Assembly: GCA_029378245.1 (NCBI GenBank) | Contig: JARKIF010000108.1 | Coordinates: forward strand, 1 to 64,000 | Direction: 5' to 3' | Source of the DNA: Roridomyces roridus | Lineage: Eukaryota > Basidiomycota > Agaricomycetes > Agaricales > Mycenaceae | Length of the DNA stretch: 64,000 bases | Part shown: piece by piece, positions 32,338 to 42,854 of the stretch | Numbering within the stretch: position 1 is the stretch's first letter | Layout: every line of letters starts with the position of its first letter | Position numbers and translations under genes: made by a program | Notes under the pieces: model-generated | The model's database searches: none | What the model was told of the DNA's origin: nothing | What the model saw: the letters and a program-made list of their open reading frames with translations, nothing else

Positions 32338-33563
32338 TCATAACGATCGTCCGAGGTAACTGAGCTTCAATTCAATAGTCCCATCTTCCTGCACACAGCT
32401 CTTCAACCCGTATCTCGAAGTGTCCATACCCCAATACATGACACCCGTGCTGAAATAGCGGCACCACTGCACAAAGTTGCCCGTGTCTTTGCGGAGCGCG
32501 TTGTCGTCGGCACACATAATGTCGAGGTCATTGGCGGCAGCTTCAAATCGCGCCTTGGCCTCGGACATGATCTTGATGCATTCCTCTGCGACGGCCTCCA
32601 GGGACCGTTCCTCGGGACGCATATTCAGCCAAAGTACGGGGATGATGTTCATGAGAGAGTGTTGGGCCTAAGGTATGTGGGTCAGTTTATTCTTGTACAC
32701 GGACGGATGTATTCACAATCTCCTTGGGACACGAGTAGATGTCGTTCATGATCATGCTGATGACGGTGGTCTCCTCCCAGATCGCCCGCATGGCCTTGGA
32801 CGTCATGATGCTCTCGGGCAGGCGGATGCGTAGGGCATAGTCTGTGATGGAAACCATCGGCAACACACCCACCGATCCGGTGCGAACTTTGAGGTACTCT
32901 TCAGTGCCAGGAATCCGTCCACAGCTCGTGCTCGACCTCGACCTTGGTCATATAACCATCCAACTCCTTGTAAAAGCGGGTGCGCTGGATCTTGTCGGTG
33001 GACTTGCACAGGCCATCGCCGACGAAGCTGAACAGGCGCATATTGGGATGAATACTCGCATCGGAGCCCTGCGGCTTCTCCTTGAGCCCCAGGCACTGCT
33101 GCACATACTCGCGGCTCTGCGCGTAGTACTCGCGCGCCTGCTCAGCATTGCGCGAGATGTTGGTGGTTCCCCCGTCCACCTCGTCATCCCATATCCATAT
33201 CCACAACAGATACGCCGTGACCAGCATGAGCTCCTCCCACTCGGCGTCCGGATACCACAGCGCAATCTGGCTGGCAAAACCGGCGTCCTTCATTGCCGCT
33301 AGCCCTTTGGGATTCTGAAGGGCCCTTTCGAGCAGCACGTCAACGTACTGCTTCAGGTGCCGCTCGTGCTTGTTGGAGGCGCTCGGCCAGGTGGCGAACA
33401 GCCGCGGGATGCTCGGTAGCATCATCGTCTCGCCTTGCAACGTCGCAGCTACTGCCTCCACGTCGACGTGGAAAGGTCCAGCCTGAGGCCTGTGAGCATC
33501 CTGCCCGGGGTTGAACACGATATCATTATCCGAGATGTGCGGCAAAGTACGGACCAGGGCCAT
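32338..33563 (-). CDS. Sesquiterpene synthase (class I terpene cyclase), frame broken once
   Basis: Would cyclise farnesyl diphosphate to a sesquiterpene in the cytosol. Start at 33563 (MALVRTLPHISDNDIVFNPG). The aspartate-rich metal motif DDEVD is at residues 126-130 (WIWIWDDEVDGG), the NSE motif is NDIYSCPKE, and the C-terminal Arg-Tyr pair appears in DTSRYG. Intron 32668-32716 (GTGAAT...CTTAG) joins SCPKEI to AQHSLMNIIPVL. Stop at 32338. The frame breaks near 32900: exon 1 ends HELWTDSW and the expected EEYLKVRTGSVGVLP is one base out of frame. An unusually placed 46-bp intron (GTCGAG...AAGAG) could bridge it but would remove conserved sequence. So either a null allele, a sequencing error, or a variant splice. 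Product specificity cannot be told. Confidence 0.85.
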
Positions 33564-33637
33564 CGAATGGTCAAGTCACTGGGGAAACGGCAACAAAGGA
33601 ATGCCGCTGAACCATGACCGCTGCAGCTTAAATAGTG

Positions 33638-34217
33638 AGATGCCAGGACCCGTGATAATCCCCCCAAGAGGTCGGATCCGAAAATCGGCCCCTCCAAGCT
33701 TTTTGTCCGGACCGCATTGTAACCCCTAAAATTTGACCATTTTTCGTCCGGATCGCGCTCTGACCCCGTAAAATCCCTAAAAATCGCAAAAAATCGCAAA
33801 AATAATAATAATCTGGGGCTCTATTGGGATTGCTAGGAAGCCACATCGTTGTCTTCGTATACCTCCGTAACACTGATATTCGATTTCCCCTTTCGTCGCA
33901 CCGTATGAAAAGATTATGTAGATGATATTCTGTATACAATAACTGTAAAATGACAGGGTGTGCCCCTTTCCACTCAGTTACACGCCGCCCGCTGCAAGCA
34001 ATGCCAAGCACCGCCCCCCGCCGCATCCACCGCCGCATGATCTTGTCCGGACTCTGATCTGAGTTGTTGACCCCTGCCAAGTCCTTGTTCGGACTGCCAA
34101 TCCGAGCTCGTCTACCTCGAGTCCGGATTCTGAACTCACTTCCAGCTCAGATGATCGATTTTTTGTCCGGATTGTTGATCAAACCTCGGATCAGTATAAT
34201 CACGGGTCCTAGTATCT
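33638..34217. mobile_element. 580-bp MITE-like inverted-repeat element upstream of the terpene synthase
   Basis: Ends carry 22-bp inverted repeats with 19 identical positions; the shared core is AGGACCCGTGAT (left at 33645, right reverse complement ending at 34210). Inside are six or more GTCCGGA-type motifs, mostly in one orientation (for example 33711, 33748, 34047, 34119, 34166). No protein. No clear target duplication, so the family is unassigned. It leaves only 74 bp between its border and the terpene synthase ATG. Confidence 0.6.
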
Positions 34218-34730
34218 TGAACACTATCTTGGCTGCAGCATAAGAAAGTAGATTGCTGTAAAGGATTCATGCTCATCCGAGTCTTTCTTACAGCGGACTT
34301 CATCTTGTTATCAAACGAGAAGAGAATGAGTGACTCTGAGATGAATACCGCAAGTACCTCAATCAAACTTCCGGCTTGTTCGATGGAGCACCAGCTCAAC
34401 TTCGAATTGGAGTAGGGCACTGTTCCTTCGACCCATTTCAGCGTGCGAGGCTTCACAAGCGCATGCGCAATGATGTCGCCTTGCACAAGCTGAGAGAGGG
34501 TGGTGCGGCTAGAAGGACCTACCGGGATTCTTTCATTTGGGCCTATCATCGCAGACCCGAACCACCTTGAGTAGAAGTGCATTCGTCGTCGAGGATGCGG
34601 ACAACAAGAGGTTCGCCATCCTTCCGTCCGAGTCGGCCGTCGACTGGAAAGCGGCATTCGGGCCTACTACAGAGTTCAGTACATACAATGAGCAGTTATA
34701 CAACGCCAAGTGCGTATCGGAAAAGAGGAC
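34218..34730. other. Spacer with an unidentified protein-like stretch
   Basis: The plus frame around 34575-34734 reads SAFVVEDADNKRFAILPSES, AVDWKAAFGPTTEF, which looks like real protein but has no family I recognise and no convincing upstream exon. It may be a relic. Confidence 0.3.
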
Positions 34731-35581
34731 CTAGTCGACGTTCTGCTCCATGAGCTCATCCGATCGGTTCTTCACTTCGTCGGGCTCGAAAATATCCTGC
34801 ACCGTCACAGCCCCTTGCGCCGCGACCCAAGCAACCTTCTCCTCCTCCGACAAATCACAGCGAACCTTCTCCAATTCCTTCGTCTGTTCGAGGACGTTCG
34901 GATCTCCCGGCTGAAGGGCCAACGCTTTTGCGTATTCTTCCGCCGCCTTGTCCCAATCTCCCAAGAAAAAGTGGCCTTGACCGCGACGGAAGTGGGCCTT
35001 GGCGAGGTTGTAGTCTCCCCTCTCGATGGCATTGGACACGTCCTCGACGGCTCTTGCATACAATTTCAGTTCTAAAGGGCAGAATTTCAGTAACGACGAA
35101 GGAAAATGGGGAAAAATAACGACGCACTCAACGCGACCGCCGCCCTATTCAGCCAATACAACGGTTCGTGCGAAGACAAGCGAATGCACGTCGAATAAAT
35201 CACGTAGGCAGTCTTGTACTCGCCGTTCCGAAACGCGTCATTCCCTTTCACCTTCAACCCAGCGCTCTTCTTATCCGCAGCAGCCCACTCGCGTTTCTCG
35301 CGCAAAATCTGTTCATCGAGAGTCTCCCCAGTCCGGGCGCGTTCGGCTTCATCGTCTTGCATCATCTGTAGCATATGCTGGAGCTTTTCGGGACTTTGAA
35401 ACATCGAGCTGAGGTTGCCCATGGGGCTCGTGCCAGCGGCGATACGCTCCATGAGGCCTCGAGCGGCATCGTCGCCGGGATATTCAAGGGACGCTTTTTG
35501 CCGGCCTTAGGGATGAGCCTTGGAGAGGTTACTTGACCTACCGGGGTCGTATGGATTCAATCTGTCGCCAGGCTTGAACAT
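34731..35581 (-). CDS. TPR co-chaperone-like protein
   Basis: Three exons: start MFKPGDRLNPYDPG at 35581, a first intron beginning GTAGGTCAAG, second exon from GRQKASLEYPGDDAARGLMERI to YWLNRAAVAL, a second intron beginning GTGCGTCG, and a last exon from KLYARAVEDVSNAIERGDYN to the stop at 34731. About 250 residues. Three TPR helices pairs are clear: GLKVKGNDAFRNGEYKTAYVIYSTCI, WLNRAAVALKLKLYARAVEDVSNAI, AKAHFRRGQGHFFLGDWDKAAEEYAKAL, the layout of Hsp70/Hsp90-binding TPR domains. The N-terminal segment has SMFQSPEKLQHMLQMMQDDEA. The exact orthologue is not certain. No lesions seen. Function (protein folding adaptor) inferred from the TPR pattern. Confidence 0.75.
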
Positions 35582-35934
35582 GGTAAGAAATCGGGTGGGT
35601 GGAGAAGAACAAAGAGTCCAAACACAGCCACAACTCATCATGGGAAGTTCGGATTTGCTTCACATCCGGTCTTCGTCTGGCAGTCTGATGCATTCCGTTC
35701 GCTCGCACTCCATTATGCTCCATTGCACGAAATAGAAGCTAGGGTTGAAAGAGACGGTGATGTTAAATTCGAGAGGTGTCTCCGACTCTGGTAGGTCTTT
35801 TGAATTCATCAGTTAGTTCGGGCACTAGCACAACACCAAGTGCTTAGGGATATCGCGAAACCCGGCTCAATAGTGCTCCTTGGCACCTTCTGCAGATGGG
35901 ATGGCCAAAAAGAGTACCAGAGAGGCTGGTTTCA
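35582..35934. other. Spacer, nothing recognised
   Basis: Promoter region of the TPR gene on one side and 3' flank of the tRNA on the other. The tRNA's expected T-rich terminator is not obvious. Confidence 0.4.
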
Positions 35935-36054
35935 CGACACTGGCATGATTCGAACATGCGCCCAACAAGTGGAACAGATAGATAAATGGCCGAGTGCTTA
36001 ATGTGCTTGGCCAATTATTCTAATCTGTCGCGTTAACCACTCCGCCACAGTGCC
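35935..36054 (-). tRNA. tRNA-Ser(AGA) with 38-nt intron
   Basis: Minus strand folds as a class II tRNA: acceptor GGCACTG with CAGTGTC plus G73; D stem GCG/CGC with loop GAGTGGTTAA; anticodon stem ACAGA/TCTGT with loop TTAGAA, anticodon AGA (read as IGA); a long variable arm TCCACTTGTTGGGC; and T arm GCATG-TTCGAAT-CATGC. A 38-nt intron follows position 37, the usual place for nuclear tRNA introns. Mature length is about 82 nt without CCA. Confidence 0.93.
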
Positions 36055-36616
36055 TTGGGGGGCTGGAATCCAGAGAACTCACGGCAGGAAGGTCATGGTT
36101 TGTCCCGTTGGAAGTAACTTGAACGACTCAACGGCAGCGGACAGCGGACACGTCTTCTAAATACCACTCATTAATGTCAGATTCCTGCTGGGCAGGTGTT
36201 GTACCCTTCTGCTTTTCAACTTGCCGTCTCTTGACTCGGAGTTGGCTGGTTCGTTCATATCCGTTGGAGTTCCGTAGAATCCTTTCGACTACCTTTCCCG
36301 GACCGGTGTTCTGAATCAGGATGCGGTCGACTCCGAATTAATGTCAGATTGTCGAGAAGCTACTGGTGGAGTACTTAGAACTTGAACATGGTGGAGCGGA
36401 GAAGAAGGTGTGATCTGATCTTTACACCGCCACATACGCGCTTGTTCCGCTCCATCACCATCTCAGCTCGCCCGACTCCACAGATCGGGGAAACTCGCAT
36501 TCTGGTCTACCGGCAACCTTGGCTATCTGTCAGTGATACCCGGAAGAGCTTCACCCGGTCCCTTGATTTTTTTTTTCCACCGAGTTTCCTTTGACACGAA
36601 AAGATAGTCTGCCGCC
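36055..36616. other. Upstream region of HPM1
   Basis: Contains the tRNA's upstream flank and the HPM1 promoter. ATTAATGTCAGATT occurs twice (about 36169 and 36337). A pyrimidine-rich stretch lies just before the ATG at 36617. No gene seen. Confidence 0.5.
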
Positions 36617-37866
36617 ATGTCCATGTTCGATTTTGGAATCCAAGACGACGCTACCGATAATCCCGAAATCGTCGCACCAACAGCGGCAGCTGCACCAAAA
36701 ACTGTGCAGCTAGAACCATTCGCACAGCTCGATTTGTCTCAGCTCGTCAGTGTGGCTTGCTTTCTACCCCAATCACAGGTATTGAACCACCAAGATCAGC
36801 TCGATTCACTTCCGCCTCTCATCTCTTTTTCTCCGTTACCCATCCGTCTTTGGGCTGGAGGCCGGGATAACATCACGCTATCTCGCAGGGATCTATTCGA
36901 TGCGCGATTCCAACTCATCTCCGAGGGTCATGGCGATGCCGATGAATCCTCGGGGTCGAGACCTACACCTTCTACTGCAGCTCTCGGGTTCTTGGACGCC
37001 CCGTCCGACCTCGTCCCAGGTGTCTACGAAGGCGGATTGAAAACCTGGGAATGCAGCCTCGATCTGGTGGGGTACCTAGACTCCCTCGATCTGCATTTCT
37101 CGGGGAAACGTATCTTGGAGGTCAGTACAGTCGATCGAGACGCTCAAGTTACTTGACAATGAAATGAACTCAGATCGGGTGCGGAACGGGTATACCCTCC
37201 GTGTTCATTCTCCATCGCCTATTTTGTGGAGACTCGACCTCGACTTCCGAAACGCATGTTCACCTGCAAGATTACAACGCGTCGGTTTTGGAGCTCATCA
37301 CTCTGCCCAATATTCTCCTCGCTTGGTGTACGTTTTTTCAAATCCGAAAATTCTTCTCTCATTTTGGATCATCAGATATGTCACCAGCCTCGCAAGAATA
37401 CCGTTCCTCAGAATCAGAACCTGACACGGAATACCCACCAGCCGACCCAACAGCCTCAGGCGAACTGCCCCTAACACCCACGCTCAAAGCGGCGTTCGTA
37501 GCATCGCTCTCAAAATACGGGATCAAACTAACATTTTCCTCCGGCGCATGGGGATCGCTCCACGCGCACCTGGAATCCACAAGCGAACCTACGTACGACG
37601 TCGTGGTGACCTCCGAGACGATATACCGCACCGAGTCACTTCACGCCTTGATCGAACTTCTCCATCGCGTTAGTGGCCCGAACACAATGTGTCTGGTCGC
37701 CGCGAAGGTGCTGTACTTTGGCGTCGGCGGTGGCGTTTCCGAGTTTTCGGCCGCTCTGCAGTCGAAAGCCATCATCGAGGCACGGTGTGCTGGGAAGGCC
37801 GAGTCTGTTTGGGAGCGCAAGATAGGCGTGGGGAGGAAGATACTGCGAATAGAGTGGGAGGCGTGA
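36617..37866 (+). CDS. HPM1: Protein-histidine N-methyltransferase (HPM1/METTL18 family)
   Basis: SAM-dependent enzyme that methylates a histidine of ribosomal protein uL3 in yeast. Start MSMFDFGIQDDATDNPE at 36617. Exon 1 carries the family segment VPGVYEGGLKTWECSLDLVGYL; intron 37121-37173 (GTCAGT...CTCAG) joins KRILE to IGCGTGIPSVFIL, so the SAM motif I is split by splicing. Then HVHLQDYNASVLELITLPNILLAW. A second intron of 48 bp is likely at 37328-37375 and is open in frame. The second half has LTFSSGAWGSLHAHL, YDVVVTSETIYRTESLHALI, AAKVLYFGVGGGVSEF and a C-terminal KIGVGRKILRIEWEA. About 385 residues, all expected blocks present. Looks functional; cytosolic and nuclear. Confidence 0.92.
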
Positions 37867-38657
37867 ATTCTATTACGCGCATGTGGACTCGGACGCGGTT
37901 GCTAGGATGGATCGTGTGTGCGTTTCTTCTGCGCCATACGTACGCTAAAATCGACGGTCCCGCAGCACTTCTCTCGGCAGTTGTTGTTGTTGTCCTATTC
38001 CTGTTCCAAATCCTATCCCACCGTCGACGCTTGTACTTGGGTTTACATACCACACTCCGCAGCAGCCAACCCAGCCATCTTAATCTGTACCATCCATTCA
38101 TCTTGATTCTTGATTCTTGACCGGTACCATTATCCTTACGAAACTGAACTAAGCATGCGAGTCCTCAGGGTACTGTGCAAACAAAAAGTCATCTATCATC
38201 GTACAAAGACAGTTGGATAGATTCAATCGCTCGCCGTCTGAATTCGCCTGTCCAGGGCTGTGTGTGTTTCGTTGGGCAATGACAGCTGCTATACGCGCCC
38301 TCAAACAAGCTTGAAATCTTCTCCACTATGCGGGCTATGCATGCATTCATCAGTGGCACCAATATCATCTTTCAATCCACAGTTATCCGACGAAACATCC
38401 AAGGAACAGCTCCCTCGAAATCGCAAGAGGAGCATTGCATTAATTTTAAAGTAGCAATCGCGGGGCCGCCGCGCCCAAGGCCCAAGTGTATGTCTGTACA
38501 ATCTGTACGTGCAACGTGAAAGCGAAGAAGCAATGATGCAAGGCGAGCCAGCGAGCGGGGGGAGGGTAGACTAAGTACCCTAGCGAATAGCAAAGCAAGT
38601 ATGTAACGATATTATAGTAAGAAGAATAAGTATAGCGAACAAAGTGAATACAGAAGA
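37867..38657. other. Convergent intergenic region, first part
   Basis: 3' flank of HPM1. No gene recognised. Confidence 0.45.
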
Positions 38658-39073
38658 GTCCTTTTGAGTTTTGTTGTCCGAGCAAAGTCCAGGGTAGGTA
38701 CCGTATCAAGGTAGCTGAAGAAATACAGTGCTGAATTAGTTAATTTTTGGTGTCCGTGAGGGTCAAGGCACCCATAGTCCGAGATAGTCCATGAATCTAA
38801 GTCCATCCGTGCTCGTAAAGTGTGCATGAGATCGTAAATGAGCGTGGTAGGTAGGAAAGAACAGAAACGTCCAAGCGTCCAAAGAAGGGATAGCAAAACG
38901 TCCACAACAATGTCCGATGAAATGCAAAAGGGAAAGGAATGTCACAGTGAAAGGAGCGAATGCGAAGGATGAAAAAGGGTCCGAATGTCCACGCTAAACC
39001 GTAGCAATGCAGGCAATAGTCCGAAAAAAGCGACAGCAGCCTCCAAGGCGTGTGTGCGGTGGAGAGCCAGTCC
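38658..39073. repeat. One-strand cluster of GTCC motifs
   Basis: Fifteen GTCC tetramers in about 416 bp on the plus strand, often GTCCG or GTCCA, with no GGAC on the same strand. About two would be expected by chance. Spacing is irregular, so this is not a simple tandem repeat. It lies just downstream of the Zn2Cys6 gene, so a transcript from that gene would read GGAC. Confidence 0.6.
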
Positions 39074-39181
39074 GAGTCGAAGGTCGAAGCGAGGCCGGCC
39101 GGTGGGTGCTCGATCAAGAGGAGAGGAAATGTCATGGTCATCTCCGGGAAGACGTGTAATCGTCGTCGTCGATGTCGATGC

Positions 39182-41279
39182 CTATAGCTCAGCCAACCGT
39201 TTCTGGATTTTCGCGGCAGACATGCCTGAAAGAATACTCAGCGACACCCACACAACGACAGGAGCCAGCGACATACCTAGAAGCGGAAATCTTGACGCCA
39301 GGTTGGCCATGGCATATAGGATCGTCCCGAGCTCGTTGCGGACGTCGGCGGCGTTCATGGGCGGCCACGACGTGCTGATGGTGGCCATCTCACGGACAAG
39401 AGTATCCGCGGCTGACGTCCAACAAGGCTGCAGCACGTAAGTCAGTTTCGATCGCAGGCAATAAGTATGGCACGCACGCCCAAGATCGGATCGAGGTAAG
39501 CAAAGTCGGAATCCGTAATGTGCGTTATTATAGAGCCGCACGCCCTAGCGGCGCGCGAACACTTGTCATAAGACACAGGGTCGTCAGGGGCGAAGGGCTG
39601 GTAGAGGTGTATCAAGGCGGCATGCGCAAGCGTGTGCACCGTCAAGAGCATAGGCCGTTCCTCCGAGCTCGTGAGCGAGTGCAGCGACGGCAGGGTCGCG
39701 ACAAACGCAGTGATCGTGAGCTCGAGGTCATGGATCTCCTGACGGAAGCTATCCGAAGGCTCAACTCCTAGGGGATGGGATGAGGGGTCAGCCAGCCGGG
39801 GGAAACGACAAATGAGACATACGTGAATTCCAGCTGGTGGACAGAGTATCGGCGCGCTCGAAGAGCGCAGAGGCTTTGGCGCGCAAGGCTGGAGTGGAGT
39901 AGCCATCGACAGCTACATCTCCCTCAAAGAACGATTTAATCGTTTGAAAGTTAACACCCGAGCTTGGTTGGCCCTGAGGGAAAGAGTCAGACCATTAGTT
40001 GGCGATCGTATGGACAAGACTTGCGGCCTCGTAATCCGAAATGTCCATCGGCCAGGGGCAGTTGATTGAGCTCCACGCCTGAGGCCCGTCCGGAATGACG
40101 ATCGGTTTGCGCAGCGCCACCGACCAGCACCGGTCGAGGTTATACACTTGCCAAAACGCCAGAATCCGCTCGCCTTGCCGGAGATCGGTCTTGAAAGGCT
40201 TGGAATCGTCGCCGACCGACGGCCAGATCGTCATCTCGCCCGCATGGAGACCACATTGGACGGCCAGGGCCGCAGCAGCGCTGGCATGGTAGCTGCCCTC
40301 CAGGTACCGGCCGTTGGCGAGGAAGTACTGAGAAAGAAGGCACGAGGCCTGCACGAGGTCCACTGTCTTGTCGCCTTCCCGAAGCCCATCGCGAAGACCG
40401 TCGAGGGACAGGGAAAGGTAGTGCTCCTCGTGTTGGCAGAGAGGCTCCGGTCGCGAGATGAAGCACGCCCAAAGGAAGATGGCGTTCATGAATGCCGGGT
40501 GACGCTGCTCGGAGAGTGGTCGATTGAGACTGTCTCGTAGCCGCCCCATGCTGACCTCCAGACCACACTGGTGACGGTGAGGTGAGAAGATTTCCAAGCT
40601 GGGAAGAAAGGTGAGAACATGACACGGTCAATGAGGGAAGAGAACGTACAGCATCGCAGCGAGGTCCACTGGAGGCTGGATCAACTGCGGTTCTTGGAAA
40701 AAGGCATCGGGGCTGAACAGTGGCGGCGAGGCGGACGGCAAGTGGCTCCAAGATTCTTCCGGCGAGTGCGTGGACTCTGTGCACGATGGTCAGCTAACGA
40801 GAATACATAGATGGTTGTCGTACGCACCAGATGGGAAAGGAGAGTGGCCTGTCGAGTCGTAGGACGACGACGGCGGTGACTCGGAAAACCCTCGCAGATG
40901 AGGGTCGTGCAGAGTTACCGCGGGTGAAATGTAGTCGGGGTCCTCGAGCTCTCGGACCCTGTGTTCCAGACGAACAATGGTCTCGCGGAGGAGTTGGGTC
41001 CGCGTCTTGCCTTTTCCATCGTCGTACTCGCAGCTGTCGCCCTTCTTCGCCCGGCTACATTGCTGACACGCGGGCTTGGCGCCGTCGCATCTCTGAGGGA
41101 GTGGTCAGGATAGATCTCGGATGAACTCGAAAAGTAGGGCACCATTTTCCGTTTCCTGAATCATGAGATGTTAGCCTCCGTTCCAAAGAAGGACTGGACG
41201 CGACGTACCTGCATCTTAAGCATGCCTTCCCCCTTTGTAACGTTCCGGGTGTGTCCGCGGGTAAAGTTTTGTTGGCCAT
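39182..41279 (-). CDS. Zn2Cys6 (fungal-specific) transcription factor
   Basis: Start at 41279 (MANKTLPADTPGTLQRGKAC). After removing two short introns (the first begins GTACGTCGCG; the second begins GTGCCCTACT) the zinc cluster reads C20-x2-C23-x6-C30-x6-C37-x2-C40-x8-C49 (CLRCRKRKMRCDGAKPACQQC), followed by a linker and dimerisation-type coiled coil (TQLLRETIVRLEHRVRELED). The middle-homology region follows: LEIFSPHRHQCGLEVSMGRL, HPAFMNAIFLWACFISR, LVQASCLLSQYFLANGRYLEG, GERILAFWQVYNLDRCWSVAL. The last exon starts PCWTSAADTLVREMATIS and ends at 39182. Several further introns split the C-terminal half. Nuclear DNA-binding regulator; its targets are unknown, and the terpene synthase 6 kb away is only a candidate. 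Confidence 0.88.
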
Positions 41280-42471
41280 TGCAGCTGCGGCGCTAGAACT
41301 ACAGATGTGCTGGGTACGGCGGAATAAGCGCGTTGTGTGAATCAACGGGGACAAGAGGCCGCGAGCAGAGGAAAGCAGGAAGAAAAGAGGCGAAAGGGAA
41401 ACTAGAGAGACTAGTGAAGAACGTGGCCGGAACTATGCATGAAACCAGGAAGGGGGAAGGTGGCCAAAGGGGAGTCCAAACATCTTGTGGCAGGCTCAGG
41501 ACAGTATTATAAAGGCGAGAAACATCAGGCGGAACGGCCCAATTGGGAAGGTCTCGTGATGTAGTGATGGGCCCTGACACAGATTGCTCTCTCCGAGCCG
41601 AAACCCTGTCCCGCCATAGATTCACCGACAAGAGTGGATCTGAGACACTGCCTCGAATTACTCTGTTTTCTTCCGGCTTTCGGGATGTAGTAGACCACTC
41701 CCGCAAACATTCACGTCCTCCTGCACCCTGTGGTCCTGGTTTTCCGTTCTGTCTCACCACGGGCAAAGAATGCCGCATCTTTCCTCGGTCCGGAGCCTCT
41801 ATCATTCAATTATGAGATTGCGGCCGATGTTTTTTTCTTCTTCTCGTATTATCCGACAACCGAGATCTACGGGTCCGAGGCGATGAGCCAATGGCAATGG
41901 TTTTCGACCATCTTTGGATCAACACCATGCTGCTGGCCAATGCCGTCTATTTTGTCTACGTTTCATCTGTTCTCCTCAATAAACTGTCCTTCACTACGAC
42001 GCCTTTTTGCCAGCCGACCGCTGAATCCCAACTTGCAAGTACCGAGAGCAAACCGAGAGCAGCAAAAGCACATTTCACAAGAATTAATATCGCTGTCATC
42101 TCTGTACCATTTCTCCGTACTCATCGTGAGCTCTCACCCCTGAGCCGATCCCTCCGACATCCACATTTCACCAGGATGATGGTCATCCCCTTTGAGACTT
42201 TGGCGTTGAAGGGCGCAAACCTGGAACGGATTCTAACGCTTGGCACTGGGCAATCCGGCTTCTATCTGGTCATCCCTGATCGCCCAATTTATCTTTTCCT
42301 TTGAAGCACCTCGCGCTTCTCGACTGCGGAAAAAACTACACGCTGTCGGATTTGCATGGGACAGCCTCTTTCCCCGCGCGCTTCACTATACAATAACGAA
42401 AAAAGGTCATTGATACAACATCTCGGCCAGGCTTGAAGGCATGCATGGTTCTCCACACACGGCCCGCGTTT
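41280..42471. other. Upstream region of the Zn2Cys6 gene, no gene seen
   Basis: About 1.2 kb with a few open frames on both strands but no motif or paralogue. Confidence 0.45.
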
Positions 42472-42846
42472 TAGGGTGCTGTTTTTGATTCTCAGACCCT
42501 TAAAAACTGGTTTACAAACCTGGTTTGTAAACAGGGCGTTTATAAACCGGTTTATAAACGACAGGCAAAAATCATGTGACTGCACCTTTTCGAAGGTTTC
42601 ACCAGTTTTTTGGGCCTTGGTACCGCATTTTTATTCGAAGTGGTCGAGGTGGCTCAGAGAAAGCCTCGGAGAGCCCCAGACAGCGACGGACAATGGCAGG
42701 AAGGGATGAAGCCAACTGATTGCCGAGTGGGAGGCTTAGGTCATCCGGTTTAAAAACCGTTCGTCCAGCCCAAAAAATTATAAACCGGGTTTATAAACAC
42801 CGGTTTATAAACCGGTTTGCAAACCAGACTTAAAAACAGCACCCTA
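42472..42846. mobile_element. 375-bp hAT-type MITE
   Basis: Perfect 15-bp terminal inverted repeats, TAGGGTGCTGTTTTT and its complement, flanked by an exact 8-bp target duplication CCGCGTTT (42464-42471 and 42847-42854). TAGGG-type ends and 8-bp duplication are the hallmarks of the hAT superfamily. Both subterminal regions carry repeats of AAACCGGTTTATAAAC, including the 18-bp palindrome TTATAAACCGGTTTATAA. No transposase; it must be mobilised in trans. Confidence 0.88.
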
Positions 42847-42854
42847 CCGCGTTT

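Noticed and set aside
34136..34657. A 173-codon minus-strand frame between the MITE and the TPR gene
   Set aside because: It overlaps the element's end, has no recognisable motif and no splice support; I only note the plus-strand protein-like stretch in the same spacer.
38372..39141. Minus-strand open frames with many aromatic residues downstream of the Zn2Cys6 gene
   Set aside because: Their composition follows from the GTCC-rich sequence; no start context, motif or paralogue.
32338..41279. A terpene biosynthetic cluster made of the terpene synthase and the Zn2Cys6 factor
   Set aside because: The genes between them (TPR, tRNA, HPM1) are housekeeping, and no P450, dehydrogenase or transporter is present.
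41730..42304. Plus-strand frames upstream of the hAT MITE
   Set aside because: Two overlapping frames of similar length, neither with a known domain or an intron pattern.
42640..42700. tRNA-like GTGGTCGAGGTGGCTCAGAG inside the MITE
   Set aside because: It does not fold: no matching acceptor stem, anticodon arm or T arm.
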